From JAFKFH01 sp017307375 (GTDB lineage: Bacteria; Pseudomonadota; Alphaproteobacteria; Ferrovibrionales; Ferrovibrionaceae), in the NCBI GenBank assembly GCA_965229335.1, contig OZ245874.1:620001-684000 (forward strand): DNA of 64,000 nt, given 5' to 3'. Within the stretch, counting starts at the first letter, position 1; every line of letters starts with the position of its first letter. This document shows, in pieces, positions 1-8,980 of the stretch. The notes beneath the pieces are model-generated. The model was not told the DNA's origin. It did no database searches and worked only from the letters and a program-made list of their open reading frames with translations. The translations under genes and the position numbers were made by a program.

Positions 1-601
1 GCCCTTCGGTCAGCAGCCACTGCCGCGCCTGCGCCAGCAGCTCGGCGGCGGGGACCACCTTGTCGACCAGCCCCTGGGCCAGCGCCTTGTCGACCGACTG
101 CTTCTTGCCCTCGAGGATCAGCGGCAGCGCGTTGCGGATGCCGATCATGCGGGGCAGGCGCTGGGTGCCGCCGGCGCCGGGCAGCAGGCCGATCGAGACT
201 TCGGGCAGGCCGATCAGCGTCTTCGGATTGTCGGCGGCGATGCGGTAGTGGCACGCCAGGCAGATCTCGTAGCCGCCGCCCAGCGCGGTGCCGTTGATCG
301 CGGCGACGAAGGGCTTGCCGGACTTCTCGATGGCGCGAAACACGCTCTGCAGTGCCCAGGACTTCTGCATCATCTCGTCGGCCGACTTCGCCTCGGTCAC
401 CGAGGTCAGGTCGGCGCCGGCGACGAAGTCCGCCTTCTTCGAGGTGATGATCACGCCCTTGACGGCCGCATCCTTGATCGCCGCCTGGACCTTCTCGGCG
501 AACAGCCCGACCGAATCGTTGTTCAGCACGTTCATCGGCCGATCGGCCATGTTCCAGGCGATGGTGGCGATGCCGTCGCCGTCGACTTCGTAATCGATCA
601 T
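1..601 (-). CDS. Enoyl-CoA hydratase / 3-hydroxyacyl-CoA dehydrogenase, N-terminal part (FadB/FadJ-like), cut by window start
   Basis: Only the first 200 residues are present; the gene runs off the window. The visible part is a crotonase fold that hydrates 2-enoyl-CoA in beta-oxidation. Its oxyanion-hole region is GTALGGGYE, with the first catalytic Glu near residue 112, and GLPEVSIGLLPGAGG carries the second Glu near residue 134. The N-terminal hydratase and the partner thiolase just upstream suggest a canonical hydratase-then-dehydrogenase fusion, but the dehydrogenase half is outside the window, so a stand-alone hydratase is not excluded. The ATG lies 4 bp after the thiolase stop, so the two genes are almost certainly cotranscribed. 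Confidence 0.85.
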   Translation of the reverse strand, partial: MIDYEVDGDGIATIAWNMADRPMNVLNNDSVGLFAEKVQAAIKDAAVKGVIITSKKADFVAGADLTSVTEAKSADEMMQKSWALQSVFRAIEKSGKPFVAAINGTALGGGYEICLACHYRIAADNPKTLIGLPEVSIGLLPGAGGTQRLPRMIGIRNALPLILEGKKQSVDKALAQGLVDKVVPAAELLAQARQWLLTEG

Positions 602-605
602 CGGA

Positions 606-1814
606 TCAGACCCTCTCGATGATGGTGGCGGTGCCCATGCCGGCACCGACGCAGAGCGTGACCAGCGCGGTCGACTTGCCGGTCCGCTCCAGCTCGTCCA
701 GCACCGTGCCCAGGATCATCGCGCCGGTGGCGCCCAGCGGATGGCCCATCGCGATGGCGCCGCCGTTCACGTTGATCTTGTCGTGGGAAATGTTGAGCGC
801 TTCCATGAAGCGCAGCACGACCGAGGCGAAGGCCTCGTTCAGTTCGTAGAGGTCGATGTCGGTCGTGGCCATGCCGGCACGCTTCAGCGCCTTCTCGGCC
901 GCAAACGACGGACCGGTCAGCATGATCGTCGGTTCCGACCCGATCGAGGCGAACGACCGGATCCGCGCCCGCGGCTTCAGCCCGGCGCGCTTGCCGGCCT
1001 CGGCATTGCCGATCAGCACCGCGGCGGCGCCGTCGACGATGCCCGACGAATTGCCGGCATGATGGACGTGGTTGATGCGCTCGACTTCCGGATAGCGCTG
1101 GGTGGCGACGGCGTCGAAGCCGAACATCTCGCCCTGCACCTTGAACGACGGCTCGAGCGAAGCCAGGGTCTGCATCGTCGTCTCGGGCCGCATGAACTCG
1201 TCGCGGTCGAGCACGGTCAGGCCGTTGACGTCCCGCACCGGCACGATCGAGTTCTTGAAGCGGCCGGCGGCCCAGGCCGCGGCCGCGCGCTTCTGGCTTT
1301 CGACCGCATAGGCGTCGACGTCGTCGCGGCTGTAGCCCCATTTCGTCGCGATCAGGTCGGCCGAGATGCCCTGGGGCACGAAATAGGTATCGAAGGCGAC
1401 CGCGGGATCGACCGGCCAGGCGCCGCCCGAGGTGCCCATCGGCACGCGCGACATCGATTCGACGCCGCCGCCGATCGTCAGGTCGGACTGGCCCGACATC
1501 ACCTGGGCCGCGGCCATGTTGCAGGCCTCGAGGCCCGAGGCGCAGAAGCGGTTGATCTGCACGCCCGCGACCTTCTCGTCGAGGCCGGCCGATATCGCGG
1601 CGACGCGGGCGATATTGGCGCCCTGCTCGCCGGCCGGCTCGACGCAGCCGAAGACCACGTCGTCGACCAGCGAGGTGTCGAGCTGGTTGCGGTCGCGCAC
1701 CGCCTGCAGGGCGGTGACGGCCAGATGCATCGGGGTGACGGAATGCAGGGAGCCGGAAGCCTTGCCCCGGCCGCGCGGGGTGCGTACCGCGTCGTAGATG
1801 AATGCGTCGGTCAT
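606..1814 (-). CDS. Acetyl-CoA acyltransferase (thiolase, FadA-like)
   Basis: 402 residues, normal length for a degradative thiolase, which cleaves 3-ketoacyl-CoA with CoA in the cytoplasm. The acyl-accepting cysteine is C91 in NRFCASGLEA. The catalytic histidine is in GGAIAMGHPLGATGA (H358), and the second active cysteine is in TLCVGAGMG near the C-terminus. It sits between an acyl-CoA dehydrogenase (30 bp upstream) and a hydratase (4 bp downstream), so three consecutive beta-oxidation activities are adjacent. Named fadA-like rather than fadA because the window has three thiolases and substrate chain length cannot be read from sequence. Confidence 0.93.
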   Translation of the reverse strand: MTDAFIYDAVRTPRGRGKASGSLHSVTPMHLAVTALQAVRDRNQLDTSLVDDVVFGCVEPAGEQGANIARVAAISAGLDEKVAGVQINRFCASGLEACNMAAAQVMSGQSDLTIGGGVESMSRVPMGTSGGAWPVDPAVAFDTYFVPQGISADLIATKWGYSRDDVDAYAVESQKRAAAAWAAGRFKNSIVPVRDVNGLTVLDRDEFMRPETTMQTLASLEPSFKVQGEMFGFDAVATQRYPEVERINHVHHAGNSSGIVDGAAAVLIGNAEAGKRAGLKPRARIRSFASIGSEPTIMLTGPSFAAEKALKRAGMATTDIDLYELNEAFASVVLRFMEALNISHDKINVNGGAIAMGHPLGATGAMILGTVLDELERTGKSTALVTLCVGAGMGTATIIERV

Positions 1815-1844
1815 GTCGATCCTCCTGATCGGTCGGCCGTCACC

Positions 1845-2981
1845 TCAGATGGTGCGGCCGATCAGTTCCTTCATGATCTCGTTGGTGCCGCCGTAGATGC
1901 GCTGGACGCGGGCATCGGCATAGGCGCGCGCGATCGGATATTCCCACATGAAGCCGTAGCCGCCGTGCAGCTGCAGGCATTCGTCGAGCACCTTGCCCTG
2001 CAGGTCCGAGCACCAGTACTTGGCCATCGCGGCGGTGGTGACATCGAGCTCGTTCCTGCAGATCAGCTCGAGGCACTTGTCGACGAAGACGCGGGCGATC
2101 TGGGTCTCGGTCTTCAGCTCGGCCAGCTTGAACTTGGTATTCTGGAACTGCGAGATGGTCTTGCCGAAGGCCTGGCGGTTCTTGACGTAATCCGCGGTCC
2201 ACTCGATCGCCGCCTCGCAGGCGGCGACCGCCGAGATCGCGATCTGCAGCCGCTCCCACGGCAGTTCCTGCATCAGCAGGAAGAAGCCCTGGCCCTCGCC
2301 GCCCAGCATGTTCGAGGCCGGCACGCGGACATCCTCGAAGAACAGCTCGGAGGTATCCTGGGCATGCATGCCCAGCTTCTCGAGGTTGCGGCCCTTCTTG
2401 AAGCCGGGCCGCTCGCCCTCGACCAGGAACAGGCTGGTGCCGCGGGCGCCGTCCTTCGGGCTGGTCTTGGTGACAACGATGACGATATTGGCGTTCTGGC
2501 CGTTGGTGATGAAGGTCTTCTGGCCATTGATGACGTAGTCGTCGCCGTCGCGCACCGCGGTGGTGCGCACGCCCTGCAGGTCGGAACCGGCGCCGGGCTC
2601 GGTCATGGCGATGGCGCCGATCCGCTCGCCGGTGGCCATCTGCGGCAGCCAGGTCTTCTTCTGCTCCTCGGTGCCGTAATGCAGGATATAGGGCGCGACG
2701 ATCTCCGAATGCAGGCTGAAACCGGGGCCGGACAGGCCCATCCGCGACTGTTCCTCCATCAGGATCGCGGCATAGAGCTTGTCGGTGGCGGCGCCGCCGT
2801 ATTCCTCGGGCATCGAGGTGCACAGGAAGCCGTTCTCGCCGGCCTTGCGCCAGACCGACGCCGGCACGATGCCGTCCTTTTCCCACTGGGCGTGGTGCGG
2901 CTGGATCTCGCGTTCGTAGAACTTGCGGACCTGGTCGCGAAACAGGATGTGGTCCGGGGTGAAGATGGAACGCTCGATCAT
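1845..2981 (-). CDS. Acyl-CoA dehydrogenase, long-chain/LCAD-like
   Basis: 378 residues from the ATG at 2981, which is preceded by AAGGAAGG about 10 bp upstream; an in-frame extension upstream lacks conserved sequence. FAD-dependent dehydrogenation of acyl-CoA to trans-2-enoyl-CoA. The family signature IAMTEPGAGSDL and the C-terminal RIYGGTNEIMKELI are clear. In short- and medium-chain enzymes the catalytic Glu is in YEGT. Here that position is Gly, as in mammalian LCAD, whose base instead lies in an ELPxERL segment; this protein has ELPWERL at the matching place. The assignment of that Glu as the base is an inference by family comparison. Confidence 0.9.
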   Translation of the reverse strand: MIERSIFTPDHILFRDQVRKFYEREIQPHHAQWEKDGIVPASVWRKAGENGFLCTSMPEEYGGAATDKLYAAILMEEQSRMGLSGPGFSLHSEIVAPYILHYGTEEQKKTWLPQMATGERIGAIAMTEPGAGSDLQGVRTTAVRDGDDYVINGQKTFITNGQNANIVIVVTKTSPKDGARGTSLFLVEGERPGFKKGRNLEKLGMHAQDTSELFFEDVRVPASNMLGGEGQGFFLLMQELPWERLQIAISAVAACEAAIEWTADYVKNRQAFGKTISQFQNTKFKLAELKTETQIARVFVDKCLELICRNELDVTTAAMAKYWCSDLQGKVLDECLQLHGGYGFMWEYPIARAYADARVQRIYGGTNEIMKELIGRTI

Positions 2982-3039
2982 GCGCAGGCGCCTTCCTTGT
3001 CCAGGTTTCCTCCGGCCGACGGCAGTGGATCGGCCGTTC

Positions 3040-3056
3040 GATGATTCATCAGTCAA
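3040..3056 (-). promoter_or_regulatory. Possible internal promoter with small palindrome before the second acyl-CoA dehydrogenase set
   Basis: On the minus strand a TTGACT (3051-3056) is followed directly by the odd palindrome GATGAATCATC (3040-3050). No convincing -10 was found at 17-18 bp, so promoter activity is uncertain. The position, 60-75 bp upstream of the LCAD-like gene and just after a terminator-like hairpin, would fit an internal start for the distal part of the block. Confidence 0.25.
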
Positions 3057-3069
3057 AAATCGGGTAATA

Positions 3070-3102
3070 AGAACCCGGGCAGGGGTGACCCTACCCGGGA
3101 GT
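3070..3102 (-). terminator. Hairpin between the two acyl-CoA dehydrogenase genes
   Basis: After the stop of the 599-residue dehydrogenase the minus strand reads CCCGGGTAGGG, a short loop, then CCCCTGCCCGGG followed by TTCTTATT. This is an imperfect GC-rich stem with a T-rich tail. It could end or partly attenuate transcription from the MerR promoter, leaving the distal three genes less expressed or separately driven. Confidence 0.45.
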
Positions 3103-3110
3103 AACCTAGC

Positions 3111-4910
3111 TTAAAAGTTGGCGGCGTCCAGTGCCATCATGCTCTTTCCACCGGCCTGCAGCTTGGCGAGATGCGAGGCGGTGTCGGGCAGCATGCGGTC
3201 GACGAAGAAGCGACCGACGGCGATCTTGGTCTCGTAGAAGTCCTTGCCCGCGACGCCGCCGCCCGACTTGATCTTCTCGGCCGCGGTCTTGGCCATCTGC
3301 GCCCACATGAACGCGATCGCGGTCAGGGCGAAGATCCGCAGGTAGTCCATCGACGCGGCCCCCGCCTCGTCCGGGTTCTTCAGCGACGCCTCGGCGATGA
3401 AGCCGGTCGCCGTCTGCAACCGGGCGAACGCCTTGGCCAGCGGCTGGACGAACTCGCGCCCGATATCGGGGTCCATCATGTTGTCCTGGATGTAGCCGGA
3501 CACCAGGTGGAAGAAGCGGCGCAGCAGGCGGCCGAAGCCTTCCGGCATCTTGCGGCCGACGAGATCGAGCGCCTGAACGCCGTTCGCGCCCTCGTAGATC
3601 ATCGTGATGCGGGCATCGCGGACGAACTGCTCCATGCCCCATTCGGCGATGTAGCCGTGACCGCCCAGCACCTGCTGGGCCATCGTCGCGCTCTCATAGC
3701 CGTAATCGGTGAAGTAGGCCTTCACCACCGGCATCAGCAGCGCCAGCATGTCGTCGTTGATCTTCTTCTGCTCGTCGTCCGGATGCTTGCGCGCCAGGTC
3801 GACCATCAGCCCGGCCCACAGGCCGAGCGCCCGGCCGCCCTCGGCGAAGGCGCGGATCGACAGCAGCATGCGCCGGATATCCGGATGCACGATGATCGGA
3901 TCGGCCGGCTTGTCCGGGAATTTGGTCCCGGAAATCGAGCGCATCTGCAGCCGGTCCTTGGCGTAGGTGGCGGCATTCTGGTAGGCCACCTCGGCGATGC
4001 CGAGGCCCTGGATGCCGACGCCCAGGCGGGCGGCGTTCATCATCACGAACATCGCCCGCATGCCCTTGTGCGGTTCGCCGACCAGCCAGCCGGTGGCGCC
4101 GTCGTAGTTGAGCACCGCGGTCGCGTTGCCGTGGATGCCCATCTTGTGCTCGAGCGAGCCGCAGCTGACGCCGTTGCGCGCGCCGAGCGAGCCGTCGGGG
4201 TTCACCAGGAACTTCGGCACCACGAACAGGCTGACGCCCTTGATGCCGGGGGGGCCACCGGGAATCTTGGCCAGCACCAGGTGGATGATGTTGGGCGCCA
4301 GGTCATGCTCGCCGGCCGAGATGAAGATCTTGGTCCCGGTGATCTTGTAGGACCCGTCCGCCTGCGGCTCGGCCTTGGTGCGCATCAGGCCGAGATCGGT
4401 GCCGCAATGCGGCTCGGTCAGGTTCATCGTGCCGGTCCACTCGCCGGACACGAGCTTGGGCAGGTACATCGCCTTCTGCTCGGGCGTGCCATAGGCATGC
4501 AGCGCCTCGTAGGCGCCGTGGCTCAGCCCCGGATACATGCCGAAGGCGAGGTTGGCCGAACACATCATCTCGGACAGCGCGATGCCGATGACATGCGGCA
4601 GGCCCTGGCCGCCATATTCGGGATCGGCGGTCAGGCCGGGCCAGCCGCCCTCGCAATAGGCCTTGTAGGCTTCCTTGAATCCGGCGGGGGTGGTGACCTC
4701 GCCGTTGTTCCACTTGCAGCCTTCGCGGTCACCGATCTGGTTCAGCGGCTGCATCACCTCCTGCATGATCTGGGCGCCGCCTTCGAGGATGGCGTCGATC
4801 GTGTCGGGGGTGGCGTCGGCGAAGCCGGGGATGTTGGCGTAGTTCTGGATCTTCAGGACCTCGTGCAGCACGAAGCGCATGTCGGTCAGGGGGGCGGTAT
4901 AGCTCGGCAT
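3111..4910 (-). CDS. Acyl-CoA dehydrogenase, large (about 600-residue) type with C-terminal extension
   Basis: 599 residues, about 200 longer than classical acyl-CoA dehydrogenases. The core has the FAD/substrate signature MNLTEPHCGTDL (roughly residue 160) and the catalytic-Glu segment MIYEGANGVQALDL (roughly residue 435). A helical C-terminal domain follows. This architecture is that of the DmdC-like/3-methylmercaptopropionyl-CoA dehydrogenase-type group, which is widespread in alphaproteobacteria and often annotated just as acyl-CoA dehydrogenase. The substrate cannot be told; with a beta-oxidation operon around it, fatty acyl-CoA is more likely than the sulfur compound. It ends 13 bp before the next gene upstream in the operon begins its own stop region. 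Confidence 0.88.
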   Translation of the reverse strand: MPSYTAPLTDMRFVLHEVLKIQNYANIPGFADATPDTIDAILEGGAQIMQEVMQPLNQIGDREGCKWNNGEVTTPAGFKEAYKAYCEGGWPGLTADPEYGGQGLPHVIGIALSEMMCSANLAFGMYPGLSHGAYEALHAYGTPEQKAMYLPKLVSGEWTGTMNLTEPHCGTDLGLMRTKAEPQADGSYKITGTKIFISAGEHDLAPNIIHLVLAKIPGGPPGIKGVSLFVVPKFLVNPDGSLGARNGVSCGSLEHKMGIHGNATAVLNYDGATGWLVGEPHKGMRAMFVMMNAARLGVGIQGLGIAEVAYQNAATYAKDRLQMRSISGTKFPDKPADPIIVHPDIRRMLLSIRAFAEGGRALGLWAGLMVDLARKHPDDEQKKINDDMLALLMPVVKAYFTDYGYESATMAQQVLGGHGYIAEWGMEQFVRDARITMIYEGANGVQALDLVGRKMPEGFGRLLRRFFHLVSGYIQDNMMDPDIGREFVQPLAKAFARLQTATGFIAEASLKNPDEAGAASMDYLRIFALTAIAFMWAQMAKTAAEKIKSGGGVAGKDFYETKIAVGRFFVDRMLPDTASHLAKLQAGGKSMMALDAANF

Positions 4911-4923
4911 TGTCTGATGCTCC

Positions 4924-7242
4924 TCAGTTCCGCAGCGGCTTGCCGGTGGTCAGCATGTGCTCGATGCGGTCGAGCGTCGCGTTGGTACGGATCAGCGACA
5001 TGAACCCTTCGCGCTCGAGCGCATAGAGATCGTCTTCCGTCGTCACCTCGGTGATGTCCTTGTCGCCGCCGGTCAGCACGCGGGCGACGGCGCCGGAGAC
5101 GACGACGTCATGCTTGGTCGCCTTGCCCTGCAGGGCGAAGCCCTCGACCGCGATGTCGAGCGCGGCCTTGCCCGACGCGCCGGCCAGGTTCAACTCGACC
5201 GGCTTGGGCGGCTGGTAGCCCTCGACCATGGCCAGCGCCCGGGCCTTGGCATCGGCCAGCACCCGGCGCCGGTTCATGGTGATCGCGTCGGTCTCGCGCA
5301 GGAACAGCATCTCGCGTGCCTCGGCCGCCGAGGTCGAGACCTTGGCCGTCGAGATCATCTCGAACACGGTGGCGAGCGGCGGCATCGGCCCGCCCGGCCG
5401 CTTCTTGTTCAGGACGTGGCGGGTGATCATCTCCTTGCAGCCGCCCCAGCCGGGCAGCACGCCCACGCCGACCTCGACCAGGCCCATGTAGGATTCGGCA
5501 TGGGCCTGGACCGCATCGCAATGCAGCGTGATCTCGCAACCGCCGCCCAGCGCCATGCCGGCGACCGCGGCGACCACCGGGAACGGCGAATACTTCAGCG
5601 CCTTGTAGATGTTCTGGCCTTCGGCGATCCCGCCTTCCAGCACCGGCCACATCGCGACATTGGCCTGGAACAGCGCGATGCCGACATTGGCGCCGACCGA
5701 GAAATTGTCGCCGTCATGCCCGATGACCAGGGCCTTGTAGCCCTTCTTGTGCAGGTTGGCGGCTTCCTTGACCATGTTCAGGATGTCGGCGTCGATCGCG
5801 TTCATCTTGGTATGGAACTCGAGGCAGGCGACGCCGTCCCCGATATCCCAGATCGAGGCGCCGCGGTTGCCGGCGATGCGCGCCTTGCCACGCTTCTTGT
5901 CGGCCAGGCTCCAGGCATCGTCGGCCACCGGGATCTCGGCATAGTCGCCCGACAGGGTCAGGTAATAGGCCTTCTCGCCCTCTTCCTTGTAGAGCGGGCG
6001 GCCGTCGGCGACGTCGACGATCCTGGGCACCGGGCGGCCTTCCGCGCGCAGCCTGTCGGCGAACCACCTGGTGCCGAGCTGGTCGATCTGCTCGAACGGG
6101 CCGAACTTCCAGGCATAGCCGGTCTTCATCGCGCGATCGACCGACAGGATGTCGTCCGAGATCTCGGGGATCAGCGACGCGGCATAGCTCAGCACCCGGC
6201 TCAGCAGGTCCCAGGAATACTTGCCGCCCTTGTCGCCATGCTCGACCAGCGCGCGCAGGCCCTTGCGCGAGGCATTGACCGAATCGAGCGCGGCCTTCTG
6301 CTTGGGGCGGTATTCGCCGGTCTCGAGGTCGAGCACTTCCTTGCCGCGGGCGCGGTAGAAGCCGCCCTTGCCCTTGCGGCCGGTATAGCCGCCCTCGATC
6401 ATCTTGCCGATCAGCCTGACCAGCTTGCCCTCGGGTTCGAAGGCCTGCGGGAAGGCGTCGGTGGCGGGCAACAGCCGCAGCATCGAGGCGTTGACATGCG
6501 GGGCGAGGTCGATGCCCGTCAGGTCGCCCAGGCCGAAGATCCCGGTCTTGGGAATGCCCATCGGCTTGCCGACCAGCGCGTCGGTCTCCTCGACGGTCAG
6601 GCCGTGCTTGAACGCCAGGCTCATGGCCACGTAGGACCAGTAGATGCCGATGCGGTTGGCGATGAAGCCGGGCGTGTCCTTGCAGCGCACGACTTCCTTG
6701 CCCAGCACCACGTCGCCGAAATGGGCCAGGGCCGCGATCGCGTCGTCGCGGGTCTGCGGGCCCTTGACCAGTTCGAACAGCCGCATGTAGCGCGGCGGGT
6801 TGAAGAAGTGGGTGATGCCGAAGTCGCGCGCGAAGCTGTCGGGCAGGCCTTCCAGCAGGGTCGCCAGCGGGATCGTCGAGGTGTTGGAGGTGACGATCGA
6901 GCCGGGTTTGCGCACGCCTTCCAGCTTCTGGTAGAGGTCGCGCTTGATCGCGGGGTTCTCGATGATCGCCTCGCAGATCCAGTCGACATCGGCCAGGAGG
7001 TTCAGGTGATCCTCCAGATTGCCGGTGGTGATCAGCCGGGCGTTCTTGGCGTGCATGAACGGGGCCGGCTTGGTCTTCAGCATCTTCTCGACCGCGCCTT
7101 CGGCGAAGGCATTGCGGTTCTTGGCATCCTTGGGGACGATGTCCAGCAGCACGCAGGGAATGCCGGCATTGGCGACATGGGCGGCGATCGCCGCCCCCAT
7201 CACCCCGGCGCCGATCACGGCGACTTTCTTGATCTCGGCCAT
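4924..7242 (-). CDS. 3-hydroxyacyl-CoA dehydrogenase / enoyl-CoA hydratase fusion (dehydrogenase first)
   Basis: 772 residues from the ATG at 7242; upstream in-frame sequence is arginine-rich and not conserved-looking. The N-terminus is a Rossmann NAD-binding domain (VIGAGVMGAAIAAHV, residues about 8-22) followed by the 3HCDH C-terminal domains, for example FIANRIGIYW. The last third is a crotonase domain with GMALGGGCE and GLVEVGVGVLPGWGG, so both hydratase glutamates are kept. The domain order is the reverse of E. coli FadB. It catalyses hydration and NAD-dependent oxidation, the two middle steps of beta-oxidation, and forms a set with the thiolase 17 bp upstream. Confidence 0.92.
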   Translation of the reverse strand: MAEIKKVAVIGAGVMGAAIAAHVANAGIPCVLLDIVPKDAKNRNAFAEGAVEKMLKTKPAPFMHAKNARLITTGNLEDHLNLLADVDWICEAIIENPAIKRDLYQKLEGVRKPGSIVTSNTSTIPLATLLEGLPDSFARDFGITHFFNPPRYMRLFELVKGPQTRDDAIAALAHFGDVVLGKEVVRCKDTPGFIANRIGIYWSYVAMSLAFKHGLTVEETDALVGKPMGIPKTGIFGLGDLTGIDLAPHVNASMLRLLPATDAFPQAFEPEGKLVRLIGKMIEGGYTGRKGKGGFYRARGKEVLDLETGEYRPKQKAALDSVNASRKGLRALVEHGDKGGKYSWDLLSRVLSYAASLIPEISDDILSVDRAMKTGYAWKFGPFEQIDQLGTRWFADRLRAEGRPVPRIVDVADGRPLYKEEGEKAYYLTLSGDYAEIPVADDAWSLADKKRGKARIAGNRGASIWDIGDGVACLEFHTKMNAIDADILNMVKEAANLHKKGYKALVIGHDGDNFSVGANVGIALFQANVAMWPVLEGGIAEGQNIYKALKYSPFPVVAAVAGMALGGGCEITLHCDAVQAHAESYMGLVEVGVGVLPGWGGCKEMITRHVLNKKRPGGPMPPLATVFEMISTAKVSTSAAEAREMLFLRETDAITMNRRRVLADAKARALAMVEGYQPPKPVELNLAGASGKAALDIAVEGFALQGKATKHDVVVSGAVARVLTGGDKDITEVTTEDDLYALEREGFMSLIRTNATLDRIEHMLTTGKPLRN

Positions 7243-7259
7243 GGTTCTGTGTCCTGCCT

Positions 7260-8396
7260 TCAGATCGCTTCCAGCACGGTGGCGATGCCCTGGCCGCCGC
7301 CGATGCACTGGGTGGCCAGCGCGTATTTCTTGCCCTCGCGGCGCAGGAGGCTCGCCGCCTTGCCGGTGATGCGGGCGCCCGTCGCCCCCATCGGATGGCC
7401 CAGCGCGATGGCGCCGCCGTCGAGGTTGATGCGCTCGTTCTTCATGCCGCTTTCCTTCAGGCAGGCCAGGGCCTGGGCGGCGAACGCCTCGTTGATCTCG
7501 ATGATGTCGATATCGTCGAGGGCGAGGCCTGCGCGCTTGAGCGCCTTGGCGGTGGCCGGCACCGGCCCGATACCCATGATTTCCGGCGCGCAGCCGGCGA
7601 CGGCGATCGACTTGATGCGGGCCAGCGGGGTCCAGCCCTGCGCCGTCGCATACTCCTCGCTGCAGACCAGCACGGCCGAGGCGCCGTCGGTCAGCGGCGA
7701 CGAGGTGCCGGCCGTGACCGTGCCCTTCTCGTCGAACGCGGGCTTCAGACCGGACAGCCCCTCCATCGAGGTGTCGGCGCGGATGCAGCCGTCCTGGTCG
7801 ACGGTCTTGTTGCCGTCGACGATGGCGACGATCTCGTCGGTGAACTTGCCGGCCGCCTGGGCCGCGGCCGCCTTGGCGTGGCTCTCGATCGCCATCTGCT
7901 GCTGGGCTTCGCGGCTGATGCCGTGCTGCTTGGCCAGGTTCTCGGCGGTGATGCCCATGCCGACATAGGCCTGCGGGTATTCCTTGGCCAGGCGGGGATG
8001 GGGGCTGACGTTGAAGCCGCCCATCGGCACGCGGGTCATCTGTTCGACGCCGGCGCAGATGAAGACTTCGCCGGCGCCCATCTGGATCGCGCCGGCGGCC
8101 TGGTGAATGCCCTGCATCGACGAGCCGCAGAAGCGGTTGACGGTGGTGCCGGCGGCCGACAGCGGGATACCCGCCAGGAACGAGACCATGCGCGCGACGT
8201 TGAGGCCCTGCTCGCCCTCGGGGAAGGCGCAGCCCATGATCACGTCCTCAATGTCGTCGGGATTGACGCCGGTCTTGGCGATCAGGCCCTTGACGACCTG
8301 GGCGGCCAGTTCATCGGCGCGCACCTTGGCCAGCGCGCCCTTGCGGGCCAGGGTGAACGGGGACCGGACGAAGCCGGCGATCACGACGTTGCGCAT
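7260..8396 (-). CDS. Acetyl-CoA acyltransferase (thiolase)
   Basis: 378 residues, slightly shorter than typical 390-400 but with all catalytic segments: NRFCGSSMQGI (acylated Cys, about residue 87), EINEAFAAQ, GGAIALGHPMGATGA (His) and ATQCIGGGQG (second Cys). Cleaves 3-ketoacyl-CoA to acetyl-CoA and a shortened acyl-CoA. First enzyme gene after the MerR regulator and followed by the dehydrogenase/hydratase fusion, the usual partner. It is distinct in sequence from the thiolase at 606-1814, so the block carries two complete thiolytic sets. Confidence 0.93.
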   Translation of the reverse strand: MRNVVIAGFVRSPFTLARKGALAKVRADELAAQVVKGLIAKTGVNPDDIEDVIMGCAFPEGEQGLNVARMVSFLAGIPLSAAGTTVNRFCGSSMQGIHQAAGAIQMGAGEVFICAGVEQMTRVPMGGFNVSPHPRLAKEYPQAYVGMGITAENLAKQHGISREAQQQMAIESHAKAAAAQAAGKFTDEIVAIVDGNKTVDQDGCIRADTSMEGLSGLKPAFDEKGTVTAGTSSPLTDGASAVLVCSEEYATAQGWTPLARIKSIAVAGCAPEIMGIGPVPATAKALKRAGLALDDIDIIEINEAFAAQALACLKESGMKNERINLDGGAIALGHPMGATGARITGKAASLLRREGKKYALATQCIGGGQGIATVLEAI

Positions 8397-8435
8397 CAGT
8401 TTTGTCCTTCTTGCGAGACGATAGGTCGAAAATTC

Positions 8436-8942
8436 TTATTGGCACCCGCCGCCCGGGTCGAGACCGCGGGACCGGAGGTAATCGGACAGCTTGATCGAGG
8501 CATCCCGCTGACGATAGTCGAGGAAGTCGTCGAGGATGTGACAGGATTCCTTGAGCTCGCGGATCGCGTCGTCGAGATCGCGACGCTGCGCCTCAAGCAC
8601 GGCGAGGCGCTCGCGCGACTTGGTCAGCGTCACCCGCAGCTGTTCGGACTGGTCGTCGCCGAGATCGTAGAGGTCGAGCATCTCGCCGATCTCGGTCAGG
8701 CTGAAGCCGAGCCGCTTGCCGCGCAGGATCAGGGCAAGCCGCGCCCGGTCGCGCCGGGTATAGATCCGCGCCAGCCCCTGGCGGATCGGGTTCAGCAGAC
8801 CCTTGTCCTCGTAGAAGCGGATCGCGCGCGGCGTCACGTCGAACGCCTCGGCCAGTTCGGTGATGGTGAAGGTGCGGTCGGCGTGGCCTGCCGCGTCATT
8901 GCGCAGGTCCGTGGCGTCCGCCTCCCGCATGGTCACTGCCAT
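8436..8942 (-). CDS. MerR-family regulator, LiuR-like
   Basis: 168 residues. An N-terminal winged helix FTITELAEAFDVTPRAIRFYEDKGLL is followed by a long dimerisation coiled coil (about residues 100-135) and a short acidic/C-terminal tail. In proteobacteria, LiuR-type MerR proteins of this size control branched-chain amino-acid and fatty-acid degradation. This gene leads a beta-oxidation operon, which matches. The C-terminus SRGLDPGGGCQ has a single Cys, so it is unlikely to be a metal sensor of the MerR/CueR kind. An ACGT-rich palindrome lies in its promoter, suggesting autoregulation along with the operon. The ligand (an acyl-CoA in the family) is inferred. Confidence 0.85.
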   Translation of the reverse strand: MAVTMREADATDLRNDAAGHADRTFTITELAEAFDVTPRAIRFYEDKGLLNPIRQGLARIYTRRDRARLALILRGKRLGFSLTEIGEMLDLYDLGDDQSEQLRVTLTKSRERLAVLEAQRRDLDDAIRELKESCHILDDFLDYRQRDASIKLSDYLRSRGLDPGGGCQ

Positions 8943-8980
8943 GTCGTTCCGCCCTCGTTATGGTTCTCGGGTCGGCTCGG

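Noticed and set aside
741..7968. Very long open frames opposite the fatty-acid genes (767 codons at 741-3044, 1003 codons at 4957-7968).
   Set aside because: They are antisense shadows in GC-rich DNA: Arg/His/Gly-rich translations without domains, lying fully opposite well-recognised enzymes.
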